Source: Gammaproteobacteria bacterium
Lineage (GTDB): Bacteria; Pseudomonadota; Gammaproteobacteria; Pseudomonadales; Porticoccaceae
DNA length: 7,695 nucleotides
NCBI GenBank assembly: GCA_006227015.1
Contig: SBGI01000282.1
Coordinates: 1 to 7,695 of the forward strand
Direction: 5' to 3'
Of the stretch, positions 6,503 to 7,695 are shown piece by piece. Below the pieces are notes generated by a model. That model worked only from the letters and a program-made list of their open reading frames with translations. It searched no databases and had not been told where the DNA came from. The position numbers and the translations under genes are program-made. Each line of letters begins with the position of its first letter. The first letter of the stretch is position 1.

Positions 6503-7609
6503 ATGCAGATACTCGAGGACTGGCTGGTACGATTTATCAGTGATGACTACCTGTGGATGGTAGAAATTTTTCTGATTGTGTTCATTGCACTGGTACTCGG
6601 TTATCTGGCCAACAAACTCATTAACCTGCTGGAAAGCCATGCCGCACGCTCTGCCAACGTCTGGGATGATGCATTGATTGAGGCCTGCCGTCGTCCTGCG
6701 GTTTGGGCGATCTGGATTCTGGGGGTCAACATGGCCGCAGCAGTGGCTGCAAGGGCTGCCGAGTCAGAGTGGTACAACCTGGTGGCGCCGGTGAATCGGG
6801 TCGCCATTATTTTCCTTGCGGCGTTATTTCTGGTGAACCTGATCAAGCGGGCGGAACGCAACCTGGTACACCCGGAATACATGCAGGAGCCGATGGATGA
6901 AACCACGGTCAAGGCCATCGGCAAGCTGGTGCGCGCCTCGGTGATTATCACTGCGATCCTGATCGCGATGCAGGCCTTCGGGTACAGTATTTCCGGAGTG
7001 CTGGCCTTTGGCGGTATCGGTGGACTGGCGGTGGGTTTTGCCGCCAAGGATTTGCTGGCAAATTTCTTCGGGGGGCTGATGATCTACCTCGACCGCCCCT
7101 TCAAGGTCGGGGACTGGGTGCGTTCACCCGATAAGGAAATCGAGGGAACGGTTGAAGACATCGGCTGGCGGTTGACCCGCATCCGCACCTTCGACAAGCG
7201 CCCGCTGTATATCCCCAACGCCGTGTTTAACAATATTTCTGTTGAAAACCCCTCCCGGATGCTAAACCGCCGTATCTACGAAACCATTGGCATTCGATAT
7301 GACGATATCGACAAAATGTCGGTGATTGTCGAGGAAGTCAAAGCGATGTTGAAGAGCCACCCCGAAATTGACCAGGAGCAGACAATGATTGTGAATTTTG
7401 TGTCATTCGGTGCTTCGTCCATCAACTTTTTCATCTATACCTTTACCAAGACCACACAGTGGGTGCTTTTCCATGAAATCAAGCAGGATGTCCTGCTGAA
7501 GATCAGTGACATCATTGCCGGTCACGGGGCGGAAATCGCATTCCCAACCTCCACGATTCATGTGCCCGATGAAATAAAATTGCTGAATACACAGCAGGAG
7601 ACGGCCTGA
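6503..7609 (+). CDS. MscS-family mechanosensitive channel, YnaI-like (368 aa)
   Basis: Inner-membrane channel that opens under membrane tension to release solutes on osmotic downshock. Likely membrane helices are at about 19-39, 66-85, 97-115, 142-161 and the pore-lining helix 163-195. That helix is followed by the MscS signature LLANFFGGLMIYLDRPFKVG (184-203). The small-residue pore run GVLAFGGIGGLAVGFAAKD is typical of the family. After it come the beta domain (GDWV, IEGTVEDIGWR, LYIPNAVF) and the alpha/beta vestibule domain. The five-helix layout and the SVENPSRMLNRRIYETIGIRY block resemble E. coli YnaI more than the three-helix MscS; this comparison is from memory. GGAG at 6490-6493 lies 9 nt before the ATG, 18 nt after the nagZ stop. 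Co-transcription with nagZ and mtnP is inferred from spacing. Confidence 0.95.
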   Translation: MQILEDWLVRFISDDYLWMVEIFLIVFIALVLGYLANKLINLLESHAARSANVWDDALIEACRRPAVWAIWILGVNMAAAVAARAAESEWYNLVAPVNRVAIIFLAALFLVNLIKRAERNLVHPEYMQEPMDETTVKAIGKLVRASVIITAILIAMQAFGYSISGVLAFGGIGGLAVGFAAKDLLANFFGGLMIYLDRPFKVGDWVRSPDKEIEGTVEDIGWRLTRIRTFDKRPLYIPNAVFNNISVENPSRMLNRRIYETIGIRYDDIDKMSVIVEEVKAMLKSHPEIDQEQTMIVNFVSFGASSINFFIYTFTKTTQWVLFHEIKQDVLLKISDIIAGHGAEIAFPTSTIHVPDEIKLLNTQQETA

Positions 7610-7640
7610 TATTCGGCTTCACCGGGAGTGATATGACTTC

Positions 7641-7695
7641 ATGAAGGTAGGTATCATCGGAGGCAGTGGCTTATATGCCTTGGACGAGCTGGAAG
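7641..7695 (+). CDS. mtnP: S-methyl-5'-thioinosine/thioadenosine phosphorylase, 3'-truncated by window edge
   Basis: Only 18 codons are visible: MKVGIIGGSGLYALDELE. The IIGGSGLY phosphate-binding start is characteristic of the MTAP/PNP class II phosphorylases. These cleave 5'-methylthioadenosine, or methylthioinosine in the pseudomonad enzyme, in methionine and purine salvage. Placement after nagZ agrees with the Pseudomonas order (PA3005-PA3004). MTA versus MTI specificity cannot be judged from this fragment. The ATG at 7641 is 31 nt after the channel gene stop. Its nearest SD-like sequence, GGGAG at about 7624-7628, is 12 nt away, which is long. A 3-codon frame ATG-ACT-TCA-TGA (7633-7644) lies between them and overlaps the start. 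Confidence 0.8.
   Translation, partial: MKVGIIGGSGLYALDELE

Noticed and set aside
6601..7047. 148-codon open frame on the minus strand opposite the channel gene
   Set aside because: Ala/Thr/Arg-rich translation mirrors the membrane-helix codons of the sense gene; no independent start signals.
1..7695. Defence system, prophage, insertion sequence, CRISPR or tRNA-linked island
   Set aside because: Every gene is a housekeeping or conserved small gene of uniform base composition; no transposase, integrase, terminal repeats, direct-repeat array or tRNA sequence was seen.

Overview
The window is ordinary chromosomal core sequence from a gammaproteobacterium, at about 50-55% G+C by eye. TopA, LexA and NagZ are all close to their E. 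coli counterparts. The order topA - DUF6586-type gene - small protein - lexA - nagZ - mtnP resembles the Pseudomonas arrangement as I remember it (topA, two hypotheticals, sulA, lexA, psrA, nagZ, mtnP). Here no sulA or psrA is present. A LOG-family gene, a DUF6763-like gene and an MscS-type channel occupy places in the block instead. This suggests a relative of Pseudomonadales/Cellvibrionales-type marine gammaproteobacteria; the exact lineage cannot be fixed from the sequence alone.

Layout, left to right. (1) topA (+), missing only its first ~70 codons, is followed 9 nt later by a 167-aa helical protein of unknown function (DUF6586-like) with a GTG start. (2) A small 81-aa acidic protein (+) has its own extended -10 promoter. 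It converges on lexA (-) across a 45-bp gap holding a short hairpin. (3) lexA (-) is headed by two adjacent SOS boxes. The divergent gene is a LOG-family Rossmann-fold nucleotide hydrolase (+) with a potentially structured leader. (4) A 105-aa acidic DUF6763-like protein (-) converges on the LOG gene. (5) A 330-bp intergenic region holds several inverted repeats and a possible nagZ promoter. (6) A probable operon follows: nagZ, a YnaI-like mechanosensitive channel and mtnP, the last cut by the window end.

Functions: DNA supercoiling (TopA), SOS regulation (LexA), purine nucleotide/cytokinin-type phosphoribohydrolysis (LOG), peptidoglycan recycling (NagZ), osmotic safety valve (MscS family) and methylthio-nucleoside salvage (MtnP). 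I see no mobile element, tRNA, rRNA, CRISPR array or defence island. No clearly new system is visible. The most open questions concern the three small unknown proteins, the promoter palindromes and the placement of the channel gene inside the nagZ-mtnP block.
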